Assembly: GCA_030737875.1 (NCBI GenBank) | Contig: CM060921.1 | Location: 399,072,192-399,136,191, forward strand | DNA length: 64,000 nt | Source: Allium sativum | Lineage: Eukaryota > Streptophyta > Magnoliopsida > Asparagales > Amaryllidaceae | Direction: 5' to 3' | Shown here: piece by piece, positions 24,101-36,436 of the stretch | Position numbering within the stretch: position 1 is the first letter of the stretch | Layout: each line of letters begins with the position of its first letter | The notes under the pieces: generated by a model | What the model was told of the DNA's origin: nothing | The model's input: only the letters and a program-made list of their open reading frames with translations | Databases searched by the model: none | Made by a program: the position numbers and the translations under genes

Positions 24101-25422
24101 TCCATTAGGACAAAAACTTCAATCCAGACAACTTTTGCCTAGTGGAATTTCTTTCAAAAATGCACCAATTCGCCAGAAATTGCGAATCATCGCTCCAAAT
24201 CTGCAAACTTCAAATGCGTTTTCCGAGTAGCTCCGAACTCCAAAATTCGATTGTGATATGTCAAAATCATAGAGAAAAATGTGATCTACGACTTGGGTGT
24301 TGTGGAGTCTCAGCCAGAAATGCACGGATTGAAAAATACCAAGGAAAGAAGTACAAATGGTTATTCGCAAAACGGGATTTTTGTGAAAAGAGAGGTTTTC
24401 GGCCATGGTGAGGCCCACGGCCAAGGGGTGGGGTTGATGGGCGGCATAGGGGCCCGACTAGCCAGAAGGGAGGCGGGGGTGCTGGTGGGGGTGATTTGGT
24501 GGATTTTAGGGCTTAGGGTTTTTCAATGGAAGAGGGAGAGCGGAGGAGAGAGAGGAGAGGAGGAAGAGGAGGAGAGGAGGAGGTGGTGGTGGCTGGTGGC
24601 CGCGGGGGAGGAGGGGTGCGGCAGTGACACCTAGGGGGAGGAGGCCAATAAAAGAGAAAATGAAGAAAAGAGAAAGAGGAGGAAAATGAATGAAGAGGAG
24701 GAAAAGTGATTATATGCTCGTATCTCTCCGAACGCCCGACTGCAAACGATTTCTGTTTGCCACGAATGTCGGACATGAAATATTACACGTCAAGACGAAT
24801 CCAACGAACCAAGTTTCATCGAATTCGGAGTTCATTTGACCTTCCGTTTAATTTCTTAAACAGGCTCAAATAATGTTCAAAAAATGTGATTTTAGCGTAC
24901 ATGTTCTTCTTGCACGCCCACATGCTAACTCCAAATATTATGGCCATTTGGATTTGACCAATATTTGATGATATGAATCAAAAAAAAAAGTAGAATCAAA
25001 TTCTGAGATCATCTCAATACTGTTCCTTTATAAACTGATCGTCAGTTTTATGCTGAACTGTTTTATCACGCACGGCCACATACTGACTTCATTTGACGCG
25101 CATTTTGGAACACAACAATTATTTGTCATTATAAATCCAAAAAAATTTATCACGTCGAGTTCTGGGCTTCCTAGCAAAATTTCACTTTTTAAGGGCTATG
25201 GGTTGATTTTAAAAATCGAATTTTCAAAATTTGCAAAAACAAGGCTTATAAATAAATTTAATAATTTTATTGAATATGTTTTAAGTAAAATAAAATATAA
25301 AAACTAATTTTAAAATTATTCTCAAATTTTATTTAGCAAAAATAACAAATTTATATTCACAAATTCGTTAAAATAGCTCAAATCAAAAAATTTAATTGGT
25401 TCTGAAAATATGGGTTGTTACA
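21123..25422 (-). repeat. GL2 3' LTR, truncated (about 4.3 kb)
   Basis: The right end is GGTTGTTACA at 25422, next to the PPT. Similarity to the other LTR starts at CACACCTA (21123, matching 27553). Relative to the other LTR it also lacks part of 27640-27780 and an interval of roughly 90 bp near 23195, the latter apparently lost between short AAAATGTTATA-like repeats. Confidence 0.8.
24090..24720 (-). promoter_or_regulatory. Putative promoter and GC-rich leader, GL2 3' LTR
   Basis: On the minus strand a TATA-like CATATAATC (about 24709-24717) is followed by a C/T-rich stretch (24520-24700) and GC-rich sequence containing a Kozak-like ATG near 24424 that opens 101 codons. The same frame in the other LTR is stopped after about 14 codons, so it is not a maintained gene. 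Offset from the LTR start is 0.7-1.3 kb, as in the related elements. Confidence 0.38.
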
Positions 25423-25435
25423 ACGTCCCCCACTT
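25423..25435 (-). other. GL2 polypurine tract
   Basis: The plus strand is ACGTCCCCCACTT, so the minus strand is AAGTGGGGGACGT before the LTR start TGTAACAACCC. Confidence 0.85.
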
Positions 25436-26674
25436 AAAACTTTTTTGTTCCCAAAAAAGAACGGAGCTTAAAATTGTTTAACTAACCAAGTCAACTTTCA
25501 TTATGACTTCAATTCTTCAACTTTTCAGTTTCTAGGAACTTCTAAATTTCTCCGAAATTTGGCTAACACCCTAAATTCCTAAAAAAAATTGCCATAACCT
25601 CCTTTGTACGGGGAGGGTCTAAAAAATTTATTGGGCCGTATTAGGCACCCAATAAATCATATATCGCATACAATTCATATGTGAATTATCTATACTCAAG
25701 GGAGGTGTGTAAAAAATCATTCCTTGACCCGGTGTTGGGAATTATCATAATTCATGTGTCGTATCTAAAACAAGAGAGATGTGTGTATTTTTATCATCCC
25801 CTGACCCGTGTAGGGTTTGTTATTAAATCCTGCAATTTACCATTATATGCTATTAAGTCCATAATCAGTCCTTAGTTCAACTTGTAATTCAGTCCTCGCC
25901 ATACAAGCATCTTGCTCATATGGTAATCCAAGCCTCATCATATAAGCACCAAATGCTTGTATGGAATATGATATGCTATGCCATCTTCAGTAGTATGTTA
26001 TGCGGTATAGTCCATAATTTATTTGTTACTATTCTATGGTGTATGTTTTAAAGTCACATTGAAAAACCATCACAGCGCATCCAAATCACTCACGGTAGTT
26101 TATATAATAATAAAATTTCGCAACCAACTCATTAAGGTGCACTAGTTTGTCGGGCATGCAATTTATTTCTCTGTTCAACGTTATGCCATTAACCTACTGA
26201 ACATATATATGTATATACAATTCTAACTAATTTGCAATTTAGTTTAATTTAATTCAATTTAAATTAAATAAAAAGTGTTTTTGTAAATTCAATGTCCAAA
26301 TTGCCGAAGGTTCTGTCTAATTTATTTAAATCGGGCATCATAAGCAATCACACAGAAAATAAAACAATCACACAAACAATCAATTGATCGTTTATCTTTT
26401 CTAAACATATATATTTTTATTTTTTTTCATAAGCTCAAAAATATTTTTTTCTAAGATCGGGTTATATATAATCTCAAATACGTTACTTATAAATGTATCA
26501 CTCTCAACTCATTCTAGGGCATTACTAGACCCATCTCTAATGAGTTTCTCATTCTAGGATACTACTGATCCTATCTCTAGTGAGTATTCTTTAATAGAAT
26601 GTTACAAATTCTATCTTTGATGAATTCTTTCGTTCGGTTCTAATGTGTCTTATTCTCGAGCTTTGAAAACCAAA

Positions 26675-26686
26675 GTTGTGATACCA
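26675..26686 (-). other. GL2 primer binding site, degenerate
   Basis: The minus strand reads TGGTATCACAAC, two changes from the tRNA-Met complement TGGTATCAGAGC, two bases inside the LTR end at 26689. Confidence 0.8.
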
Positions 26687-26688
26687 AC

Positions 26689-29600
26689 TGTAACGCATCA
26701 AATTCTCGAGCCTCCGAAGAGACGGTAGAACGTGGATTGAATAGGAACACGACTCATCAAAACACAAACATGAGAACTTTTCATTACTATTACAACAATT
26801 TACATCAGAGTACAAGAATATCAGAGTACGAATAAATATTACATAGCATAAAAATACAATGATCAAAGAATAAAATACATAGCAGCGGAAATAAAAATGT
26901 ATAAATACAATGCACAGTGTAAATACATCACCTACCACAACTGAAAGAAATACACGGATACAAAGCTTTCCGAAAATAGCTCCAGCTGTAAACTAGGATC
27001 CTATTAAATAGAAATCTGCAAAACCAAAACTACTGACTGCCCACGTGGAAAATATGGGCACCCAAAGTTTAGTTAGAAATAATAAACTCCGAGTCAGTCA
27101 TGAGACTGGTGTGAGAACTTAAAACAGTTATTAAAACTTACTTTAAAAGTTGGGAAAAATCATGGGACCACACCGTATATCACAGAACGGGTTTACTCCA
27201 CATAAGTATCAATTTAGAAATAAAACAATGCAATTCTTTTTAGAAAATGAAGCTATTATAAGACTCAGGTCCAATCACACAATGCAGCACAAACAAGATG
27301 ATAGAGTTTTACCTTATAATAGCCAAACATGCTTGATACGATTTAAAACAAATCATTTTATTATTACTATAAGTGCATAGTGTAGCAAAAAACTTCAAAC
27401 ATAAATGTATCAATCATAGACGGCAAAGGTACCATATATAGGTTTAAAACTAAAATCGAAAAGTCACTCATTGGAAATGGGATTCCATCATGAGTCGAGA
27501 CAAGGGATCTTCCTTACCGGTTTCGGATCATTTTTAGCAAGATGTGAAGGAACACACCTATTGGCAACCCTTGGTTAGCGTCAGGGCCAGTCCACATCAA
27601 ACGTTTGTGGATTTTTTATTCCTGAACAATACGTTTCCCGGTCCTATAGGACCTATCACTTGAGCTTTTTAGTCGGCTCTATATCCGAGGCGCCCCGCAA
27701 TCCATCATCCACATAAGTAAAAATGTCTGGGCTCTATACCATGACATCACCCATAACTAGAATGAAATGCATGTACTTCCTGAGGTCCTCATCCCGTTCT
27801 CGTGAATTAGCACTATACACGAAGTTGTGCTATTTAAAACCATGCTTTGATCATCACCACAAGACTCTACTTTTCAACAAAAGCCTTGATCGTTTGCATC
27901 TTAGCATGCCACATTGACAATCAATACCATACCATTGATTTCCACCAATATATAACCTCTAAGCTCGTATGTCTCGGAGAAGGGTGTTAAGAAAGAGAAT
28001 AAATTCTCCGCCACCAAACAGATACATATTTAGCAGAGATCAACAAATATAGCGCAATGTACAATGTTAGACATACAATCCATTTTCAAGTTCGTTCTGG
28101 ATCTGAACGAAACCGGAGGCACCTTTTCCTTGTCCCATATGTCCAATACAGGAGAGAGGTCCTCGCATTTCCGATTGATCTCCAAGTATGTTTGGATGAT
28201 CGCCACTTATTACCTTATCTCAGGGGATCGCCCAATCAAGAAATTTGTAATCATCCATTCGATGTGAAGATCTCCGGTCTTTACCCACCGTCTTCATATC
28301 TTTGACTTTTAGTCGTCGTAACAATTATTCAGAATGGGTTAAACCTGATCTTTCCGAATAACTCGCGCATCTTATAATCATGTGATATATAAAAATAACA
28401 CGCATCTCATTCCAATCCAGAATATTCTTTTATTCAAATATTCATTATCTTTGGGGAAAAGTTCCCATTAATTTTACCAAAGATAAATTCTTTTAAACTT
28501 ATAGTTTAATCTTCCTTTAGATATCATTTCAAAAGATTCCATTTTATCTTTTCACAACATAAACCAAAGTAAGGTTTATCAAACTTGTCGGGATTATCGA
28601 GCCTTACCAAAGTAGTCCTTTATTTTGTTATTCCCAATCCCAACCTATTCATCCCATGGAGCAAAACTGGTGGTACTCCATATTTAACTCCTGCAGTGTT
28701 ATTGATAAATTTAATTACCATTTATTGTTTCAAATCTAATCAAATATTTAACTATCGCATGGAGTAAAATTGGTGATACTCCATCTCGATCATTTCTCTT
28801 GTTTGATAAATTTAATTATCTCTTTCAGTGTTTCCATCTAATTAAAGATTGATTAAAACTCTAGTTCAGTTTTAATCCCAAAAATCATTATTTAACGATT
28901 GTTCAACTTTTGGAAATTTATCTCGTCTTTACTTGGATTAAAGAACAAATGTCATTTAAAACACCATTCGTAATAAACCCAAAATCATCTTCCATTAATA
29001 TGGAATCTTCATGCAAACTTGAACAATTTATAATCGATATAAATTTCCATATTCGACCAATACTATAAGTGGAATAACGGCAAGGCCTTTTAAATTTCAT
29101 AAATAGTAAACGCCTTCCTTCACAGAAACTCATCTCGATTATTATTAATTGAATTCCATTCAATTCCATTCAATTCCATTTAAATTAAATAAATTTGAAA
29201 AGTTTCTCCAAACCTTAACTAAAAGATTAATTCCATTCATAACTGGGTTTAAGAATGGTATTAATGAAGATACCATTCACAACAAACCCAAATCCAATTC
29301 ATCGTTTCTAAAAATCATTGGATTGTTATTCTAGTTATTAACTAGTTCATTCTGATAAAAAAATCTTTTATCTTTTCAAATGTGGAATATTTCAACCAAA
29401 ATCTTTCCAAATCATTTACTAGGATTTTACATAATTTATTCATATTTTAATTTATTTCAATAAGGCCTTTACAGTCGATTTCCAATATTGGTCACCGAAT
29501 TGCATCCATAGCGACCTTTCCTAAACCTGATTTGGACATATTTTAAAATCTAGCCATTCAAATTTAAATCTCATATATTCATTGGGAAGATCTTTTCGAT

Positions 29601-32034
29601 TAGAACCCAACGGTTTCGTATTTTGGATAATCCGACGGTCGGATCTCCCGTCACGTCCATTTCAAGTCAATGGTTGAAATTCACGAACGGTCGTTGTGCG
29701 ATATATTTTATTCAAACCATTTAAATATATATAATATATTTCGTCGATTCCCATTCAAAAAGGTATTTTATAAAATGTTATAAATTCGTTTAAAGACGAT
29801 TTCACTTCCACTATGAATTTAAATTAAACTTGAACATTGCATTTTGTTATGATATCAAATTGATAATATTTTCAAAATGTTATATTTTGAAATTCAATCT
29901 TCTCGATATTCATTTTAAAAACGAATAAAATCAATATAGAAATCTGCTCGAGTTAAGATATCGTTTTCTACTTAACTCGGCATCTAATATTTTTATATTT
30001 TCATGTCCATACAAAATCGGGCATCAAAACCAAGTTTCAAATTTCATTGAATGTTATATTATTTAACCATTCATATTTATTCCGGATTGGAATAATATTC
30101 AACCAATATCCATATAAATAAGTTTATATGGATCTCATTCATCATATACACCCAAGATAGTTGCAAATAGCTATCAACATTCAAAATGACATCCAATGTG
30201 CATTTTATTTTCATATGAGCTTCAATCAAATAATTGACGCTCACATAAATCCGTCAATCAGCCAATTAACCGAAATTTCACACAAGAGAGATGTATGAAT
30301 CAAATATAATCCCAAGACCCGTGTGGGGTTTCAACCAAAAACAATAAATTATAATCAACCGCTCGCATACAATGCACACACCGTAGTCATAAATAAATAA
30401 ATACTCAACTATCAAATTCCATTTAAGGCGCCACAAGTGTTCATCCACGTCGTATGAAATGCGAGTGTCACATATTCATACAACGCTTCTAATGCAAATG
30501 ATTATTGAAGAGTGTTGAACTCCAAAAATGGTATTATAACTACATGATGCAATTTCTAACTTGCAACTTAAAATGCATAACTAAACAAACCATGACATAA
30601 TAACCTAACAATAATATTTTAGTGAGAGAGTTCTCACCCATAAGTTAAACCAAACACCGCGACACTTCTTATGTGGAAATTTTATTGTTGTGCACTCGCT
30701 ATTTGTCATTCTCCGCACTCGAATTCACCATTCTGGCTCTAGAATTTTCATACAGCCTCCAATCTTCACCAAACCAAGTCACAAGCACAAAAATGGCATT
30801 CCGGATAATTTTTGCCTACTGCACTTTCTTCGAAAAATGCACCAATTCGTCAGAAATCGCGAATCTTTGCTCCAGATCTGCAAACTTCATACGCATTCTC
30901 CGAGCAGCTCCGGACTACAAAATTCGGTTGTGATAAGTCAAAATCAAAGAGAAAAATGTGACCTACAACTTTGATTTTCTAGAGTCTCGGCCAGAAATAC
31001 ACAGATTGAAAGATACTAAGGAAAAAAGGACAGGGGGTTATTTACAAAACGGGATTTTTGTGAAAAGAGGGGTTTTTGGCCATGGTGGGGCCGACGGCCA
31101 AGGGGAGGGGCTGATGGGTGGCGTAGGGCCTAATTTGCCGGAGGGGTAGCGGGGGTGGTGGTGGTGGCGTTGGTGGGGGTGATTTGGTGGATTTTAGGGC
31201 TTAGGGTTTTTCAATGGAAGAGGGAGAGAGGAGAGGAAGAAGAGGAGGAGGAGGTGCTGGCCGGCGGCAGCGACGGTGGAGGGGTGCGGCAGAGGCAACT
31301 AGGGGGAGGAGGCCATTAAAAGAGAAAATGAAGAAAGGAGGAAGAGGAAGAAAGTGAATGAAGAGGAGGAAAAGTGATTATATGCTCGTTTCTCTCCGAA
31401 TCGCCCAACTGCAAACGATTTCATTTGCCACGTATTTCAGACATGAGATAGTACACATCAAGACGAATCCAACGAACCAAGTTTCGTCAAATTCTGAGTT
31501 AGTTTGACCTTCCGTTTAATTTCTCAAATTGGCTCAAATAATGTTCAAAAAATGCGATTTTAGCGTACTTTTTCTTCTTGCACGCCCACACACTAAGTCT
31601 AAAAATTATGGGCTTTCGGATTTAACCAATATCTGACGATACGAATCCAGGAAAAAAAGTGGAATCGAATTCTAAGATCGTCTCAATACCGTTCCTTTGT
31701 AAATTGATCGTCAGTTTTACCCTGAACTGTTTTATCGCGCACGGTCATATATTGCCTCCGTTTGATGCACATTTTGGAACTCAACAACGATTTGTCATTA
31801 TGAATCCAAAAAATATATCTCATCGAATTTTGAGCTTCCTAGCAAAATTTCACTTTTTAAGGGCTATGCGTTGATTTTAAAAATCGAATTTTCAAAATTT
31901 TCAAAAACAAGGCTTATAGATCAATATAATAATTTTACTGAGTTTTTTTTAATTCAAATTAAATATAAAAACTAATTTTCAAATTATTATCAAATTTTAT
32001 TTTGCAAAAATAACCAATTTGTATTCACAAATTC
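26689..32034 (-). repeat. GL2 5' LTR, nearly complete (5346 bp)
   Basis: The inner end is TGTAACGCATC on the plus strand. It runs parallel to the 3' LTR until TTCACAAATTC at 32034, where COP1 integrase sequence begins; the last 56 or so bases to the true terminus are missing. It contains the CCGACGGTCGGATCTCCCG motif (about 29630-29650). Confidence 0.82.
31075..31390 (-). promoter_or_regulatory. Putative promoter and GC-rich leader, GL2 5' LTR
   Basis: A TATA-like CATATAATC (about 31376-31384, minus) is followed by C/T-rich then GC-rich sequence, matching 24400-24720 of the other LTR. In this orientation it is the copy that would drive the element. Confidence 0.4.
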
Positions 32035-32626
32035 CATTTTCTGCACAAACCACTCAAATTCTTTGATGTAAATTCTCCACCTCAATCGGATCTCATGGCT
32101 TTGATCTTATAACTGATTTCATTTTTTACTAAAGCCTTAAATTTCTTAAAAGCATCAAATACATCTGATTATTGTTTGAGATAATAGACCCATGTTTTTA
32201 TGCTAAAATCACCAATAAAAAGTGCAAAATATTTACATTTTCCAGGTGAGCATGGATATATGGGGCCATAAATATCCGTGTCAATCAATTCTAATGATTT
32301 TTTTGGCTTTTGTAGTTGATTTTTTAGGAAAAGTTTTTCTTTATTTTTTTTTCAAATGAGCAACCTTTACACAGTTTGTTTTCATGATTTATTGATGGTA
32401 AACCTTTCACCATGCTTTTATTTCTAAACAATTTTAAACTCCCAAAACTAAGGTGCCCAAACCATAAGTGCCAAACCCATGATAAATCTTTATAGCATGA
32501 TTTTAGGCATTTTGCAACATTATTGCAGATATTTAATGGAAACATTCTATTTTGACATCTCCACTTCAGTATTTAAATCACCTCTATCGTCTCTTATGAA
32601 AACATTTCTTTTTTTCATGTGTATAT
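32034..32626 (-). pseudogene. pol: COP1 pol 5' part: GAG-pre-integrase and integrase core start, broken
   Basis: Reading leftward on the minus strand: WHLWFGHLSFGSLKLF, the zinc-binding LCKGCSF (32350-32545), a catalytic region with DIYGPIYPCSPGKCKYF and WVYYLKQ, then AMRSD, a stop, and GGEFTSK (about 32070-32100). This is the standard order of a copia integrase. It is broken by stops after the first catalytic segment, after YLKQ and after RSD, and it ends at the GL2 junction. On the right it is cut by the SIR1 LTR. It belongs with the RT/RNase H remnant 11 kb to the left: same strand and complementary domains. Confidence 0.82.
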
Positions 32627-35416
32627 TGTAGGATCTAAATTAACCCTAGAGGGGGGTGAATAGGGTTTATTGCAATTAAATAAATTTAATTCTAAAATAA
32701 AATAACACAGAATAATAGAATAATTTGCAGTAAGAAAATCACATACATAAGATACCCAACTTCGGGAAAACTTTGTGTACTATTGCATTCAAGGTTTCTA
32801 CTAGGAGTTTAAAAACAATCTCTAAACTTACAGACACTTGTAAACTTGCTACCCTCGCTCCCGACTGTTTAAACCCTACGCTCAAGACCTTGACACAGCT
32901 TGATTCCTTAAGCTATGATTTTTCCTAACTACAAACACTAGTAGTTATTGACTCCCTTTTAAAAAACCTGAAATAAAAAGAAACAACAAAATAAATCCCT
33001 AGAAATTAAATAAAAGGACTTAGCCCCTTTTTAAAACATGGCCGGCCACTTGTTATTGCATTAACACTTCAAGTCGATGCTTTCTCCTTTAATTTCCATG
33101 GTGGCGGCTTCCCTAGGGTTCCATCTGAAATCGGTTTTTCTCCAACAGTTTGTTTGATCGACTAGTGATTTCCGATTCTAGATGTTAGTTGCTCTGGAAA
33201 AATCGTATGTGATTTTTGCCCTTTCTCTTTTTATAATTATGCTCGATTTTGCTCTAGTTTTCCTATTTTGCCGATGATAATTGTTGTGTGTATTTATAGG
33301 GATTTTAATCCCTAAAAAAATTCTGATTCTAGATACTTCGATTGGCTTGAATTGTCCTTGCGATTTGGGTTGGTAGTTTGAATTTTTCTTCTGAAAATTC
33401 TGATTTGAACTCTGCCGTATATTCTGAAAAATATTGATGGCTTCTGGAACTTTCATTGAGTCTTTAACTTGTAATTATGGATTTAAAAAAATACGAATTC
33501 CATCTCCTGGAATAGTTTAAATGCTTTCCTAAAAGTGATTTCACTGATTTGTTAAAAGAAAAAAACTTTCCCTTTTAAAAATATTTGTTAGCTTGAAATT
33601 TTCGGTATTGATTGAATAAATCAATTCTGGAAATTTGATTTACCACATTCCAAAACAAATTGCTTGTTTTGTTCTAGAATCATATGAATGCGTGAATCAC
33701 TCATTCAACACTTGCCAATTTTGCTTGCTTTATTTCTGGAATGATTCATCCTTGATTGAAATTGTACGCTGCTCTGATTGTACAAAACTGCTCTTGCTTG
33801 AAAATCTTCTTTAATTCAGGAAATAGAAATTACTACTTAGAAACAATTAGTTGATGTGAACATAAAAGCATCCATGTACACACATATGCTTTAATTCCTA
33901 CCTCCAGTTGTGTATTGCTGCTCTCCCTTTGTCATAACCATGTTTGACTGAACCATGGTGAACAAGTTTATCCATATTATATGTGATGTCCATTTGAGAA
34001 ATAACTTGAAGTATTGAATTTGCATCTTGCTGCTCCCATGCATTCATGACCATTGTGTATTGTTGTATTTGTCCACCTGTGATATGTCTTGTACTCGGCC
34101 CCATTACATTTTATAACCTTGTTGTTCTTTGATCGTTTTTGGTAGTTCACACATATGCATTTGTTGAACTGATAATTTTAAAATGCTTTCTTATATGCAT
34201 GATGAGTTTAAATCTTTTGAGTTTGATGCTCCACTTGATTTACCATATACATGTTACACTGCCTTCACTTGTACCATCACCATAATGATGTAGATTGGTC
34301 ACCATGTATGAGTTGTGTTGTATTTGAACAGTTTGTTGTTCACCATTTTAAATAAATAAATAAATAAAACTGAACTATCCATATAATTTTGCACTTCTCT
34401 TTTGTTGTATGATCGCTGCCTTGATCGTTAAGTTGTTTTCCCATTTGTGATCTCCTGATTTAGTGTGATCCTAAGTGTTTGTCCACTCTTTGGGTTGATC
34501 TGAAATTGTTGCATTTCCATGATATGCTTGACCTGACCATGTTGGTTCGACCATTTTTGCACACTGATTTGCATTGTGCACTAAGTCGAGATGGTCCACG
34601 TGGCTACTCCTCAATTGAATACTATATTTTGATTGGCGAGGCAGTGCACAAGTGTATATTTTATGCATGTGTGTATATGCAGTCGATCAAACCAGTTTTC
34701 CTATCACTGTACTATATATACAAACTGGCTGCCTTGTGGTATTTACAGTGTTTCACTGTGAATATCATAAGCAGTTTGTATTAGAGAATTCATACTAGAT
34801 CTAGAAAATGATGAGAAACACACCAAAATTCTGAGGCAAATAAAATTTAAAATAAATTTATATTTGCATGTGTTCAGTTTTATTTCTATTACAGTGTACT
34901 GTGTGTTTTTCTATTTGTGACAGGTATAGATGACTGGACTGATAACTGGACAAGATCTGGAGCACTTGAAGACACATATGTGTGGCAGTGTCTGTGTATG
35001 AGTGACTGAGTGAAATGTAGTGAGACAAAGACTGTACTAGGTGATGTGAGTTGTAGTGAGAAACAATCAGAATGAGGAAATTGTGCTGATATTTGTAATA
35101 AACAATTTTGATTGAAATAAAATATTATTTTATTGTGTTCAAAACAGAATTGTTTATCATATTCAATTTATTTACGAGTACAATATTATAAATGTATATA
35201 TACAATAGTATAGTTAGAATGTTGTACTACTTCAGGTTTTGAAATAAAATATTGAATAAAATATACTGTGAATTATGTATAATAGTATATTATTCAACAA
35301 ATATTTATTGAATATAAAATGAAATATAAAATAGTACATTTACAAACACATTTAAATAATATTATATGTTTGGTATCATCAAACAAAAATCATACAACAC
35401 ATTGTTGTACCCAACA
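32627..35416 (-). repeat. SIR1 3' LTR, 2790 bp
   Basis: Ends are TGTAGGATC and CCAACA on the plus strand (TGTTGGGTACAAC... on the sense strand). It contains a TATA box on the minus strand at 34713-34720 (TATATATA), about 0.7 kb into the LTR. Compared with the 5' LTR it has about 330 extra bases at 34136-34463, most simply a deletion in the other copy. Confidence 0.87.
34713..34720 (-). promoter_or_regulatory. TATA box in SIR1 LTR
   Basis: TATATATA within a well-conserved stretch; the matching copy in the 5' LTR is at 43099-43106. Its position within the LTR fits a U3 promoter. Confidence 0.5.
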
Positions 35417-35429
35417 ATATCCCCCTTTT
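35417..35429 (-). other. SIR1 polypurine tract
   Basis: The minus strand reads AAAAGGGGGATAT just before the LTR start TGTTGGG. A second similar run (AAAAGGGGGAGAA) is at 35641-35655, in the same TGATNA(T)CA context. Confidence 0.85.
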
Positions 35430-36436
35430 GATGATGACAAACATATACAAGATTTTGAATGTGTTAAATGTGTTTGAACGTGAAATATACTACTCCCCCA
35501 ATTTGTTTGCTCCCCATACAACTAAACTCCCTCTATATTGATGCATAAATTTGAAAATTTAAAAAAATTCAATCATAACACCAAATTTTTAAAAATAAAA
35601 TTCTATAAATGTTTACTCATCCATCAAAATCTTGACCCATTCTCCCCCTTTTGTTATCATCAAAAGAATAACAAAAATTTAAATAGTGATGAATACAAAC
35701 TAGAAATATAAATTCAAATCAAGAGGGAAAGTATATCGTAAGTTTCATTTAATCAACAAAAATCATAATATTCTTCAAATTAGAAGCAAATTTCACTTTT
35801 TAGAATGATGGATTTACGATTGATTTTATAAAAATGAGGAGATATCGATAAAATTGAATATTTGAATATGAATTTCAAAAGATTTTAAATAAGCTCAAAA
35901 ATGTGTTAAGCACTTGCTAACCATGCATAGCCTAAAGGTCTTTTAAATGGGGTTAGTAGTAACTTAACTTTATCCTCTCAATGAGTTCTATCCATGTACA
36001 GCCGAAAGGTCTTTTAAGTGAGAATAGAAGCACATAGAGATTAAGGTAATTCACTCACGCATAACCGCGAGGACTTTTAAATGGGAGTGAATACCAAGGA
36101 TAAATTATTATTATTGCTATATTATGTATATATTTCAAGATTTTCTTTATTCTCAAAAATTAAACTCCCCACATTATATAAAATCATGATGAATGTCAGA
36201 AGGATGGTAATAGAGAAAATGATCGTGAAAAATGCACCAATTTTAGAGATATTATAAAATTTGTTCAATTGTCATGAGAATTTAATAATATTTCCTCATG
36301 TTATGAAAAATATTATAGTTGATACTCATCACAATTTCAAAATCCAACATAATTTTGACGAGTTCCAAAATAGTTTAAATGGTCAATCATTTAACTTTTG
36401 AATAACCATTCAAGAATATTTTAAAAAAATGGATAA
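35430..36436 (-). other. SIR1 3' non-coding region with three imperfect repeats
   Basis: The stretch lies between the RNase H stop and the PPT. Some SIRE elements carry an env-like frame here; none is visible. Three spaced copies of a motif like AAAGGTCTTTTAAATGG occur at about 35934, 36006 and 36068, each after a CATG-CATA or similar phrase, at about 60-75-bp spacing. A second PPT-like run sits at 35641-35655. Confidence 0.7.

Larger units (their letters stand above)
25423..26688 (-). mobile_element. GL2 internal region, 1266 bp, non-coding
   Basis: The interior runs from the primer site (right) to the PPT (left). It shares with GL1 the block beginning GTACAAAGGAGGTTATGG (about 25590-25610, minus) and the sequence leading into the PPT. 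Open frames, such as about 115 codons running out into the LTR at 26591-26938, show no recognisable domain. Confidence 0.75.
21123..32034 (-). mobile_element. GL2: giant-LTR non-autonomous element, both outer ends truncated
   Basis: The order on the minus strand is 5' LTR (26689-32034), degenerate tRNA-Met primer site, 1266 bp interior, PPT, 3' LTR (21123-25422). The LTRs share long blocks, for example 21840-23160 with 28390-29720. The outer ends are incomplete: the 3' LTR lacks about 860 bp that are present at 26689-27552, and the 5' LTR lacks about 56 bp present at 25367-25422. No protein genes are present. The element lies within COP1, but neither junction has intact LTR termini, so the target duplication is gone. 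Confidence 0.82.
19261..32626 (-). mobile_element. COP1: decayed Ty1/copia retrotransposon, split by GL2
   Basis: On the minus strand, the right-hand part (32034-32626) encodes the GAG-pre-integrase and start of the integrase core. The left-hand part (19561-21123) encodes RT and RNase H, then a PPT and a 300-bp LTR. GL2 lies between them. About 0.9 kb of expected integrase C-terminal sequence is missing from both sides, so the break was not a clean insertion. The gag end and 5' LTR are not in the window; SIR1 begins at 32627. I leave the copia lineage open. Confidence 0.82.

Noticed and set aside
24119..24424. 101-codon frame after the putative GL2 promoter
   Set aside because: The matching frame in the other GL2 LTR stops after about 14 codons, and it resembles no known protein.
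35417..36436. env-like gene in SIR1
   Set aside because: The place is right for a SIRE element, but no frame beyond a few dozen codons and no membrane segment is present.
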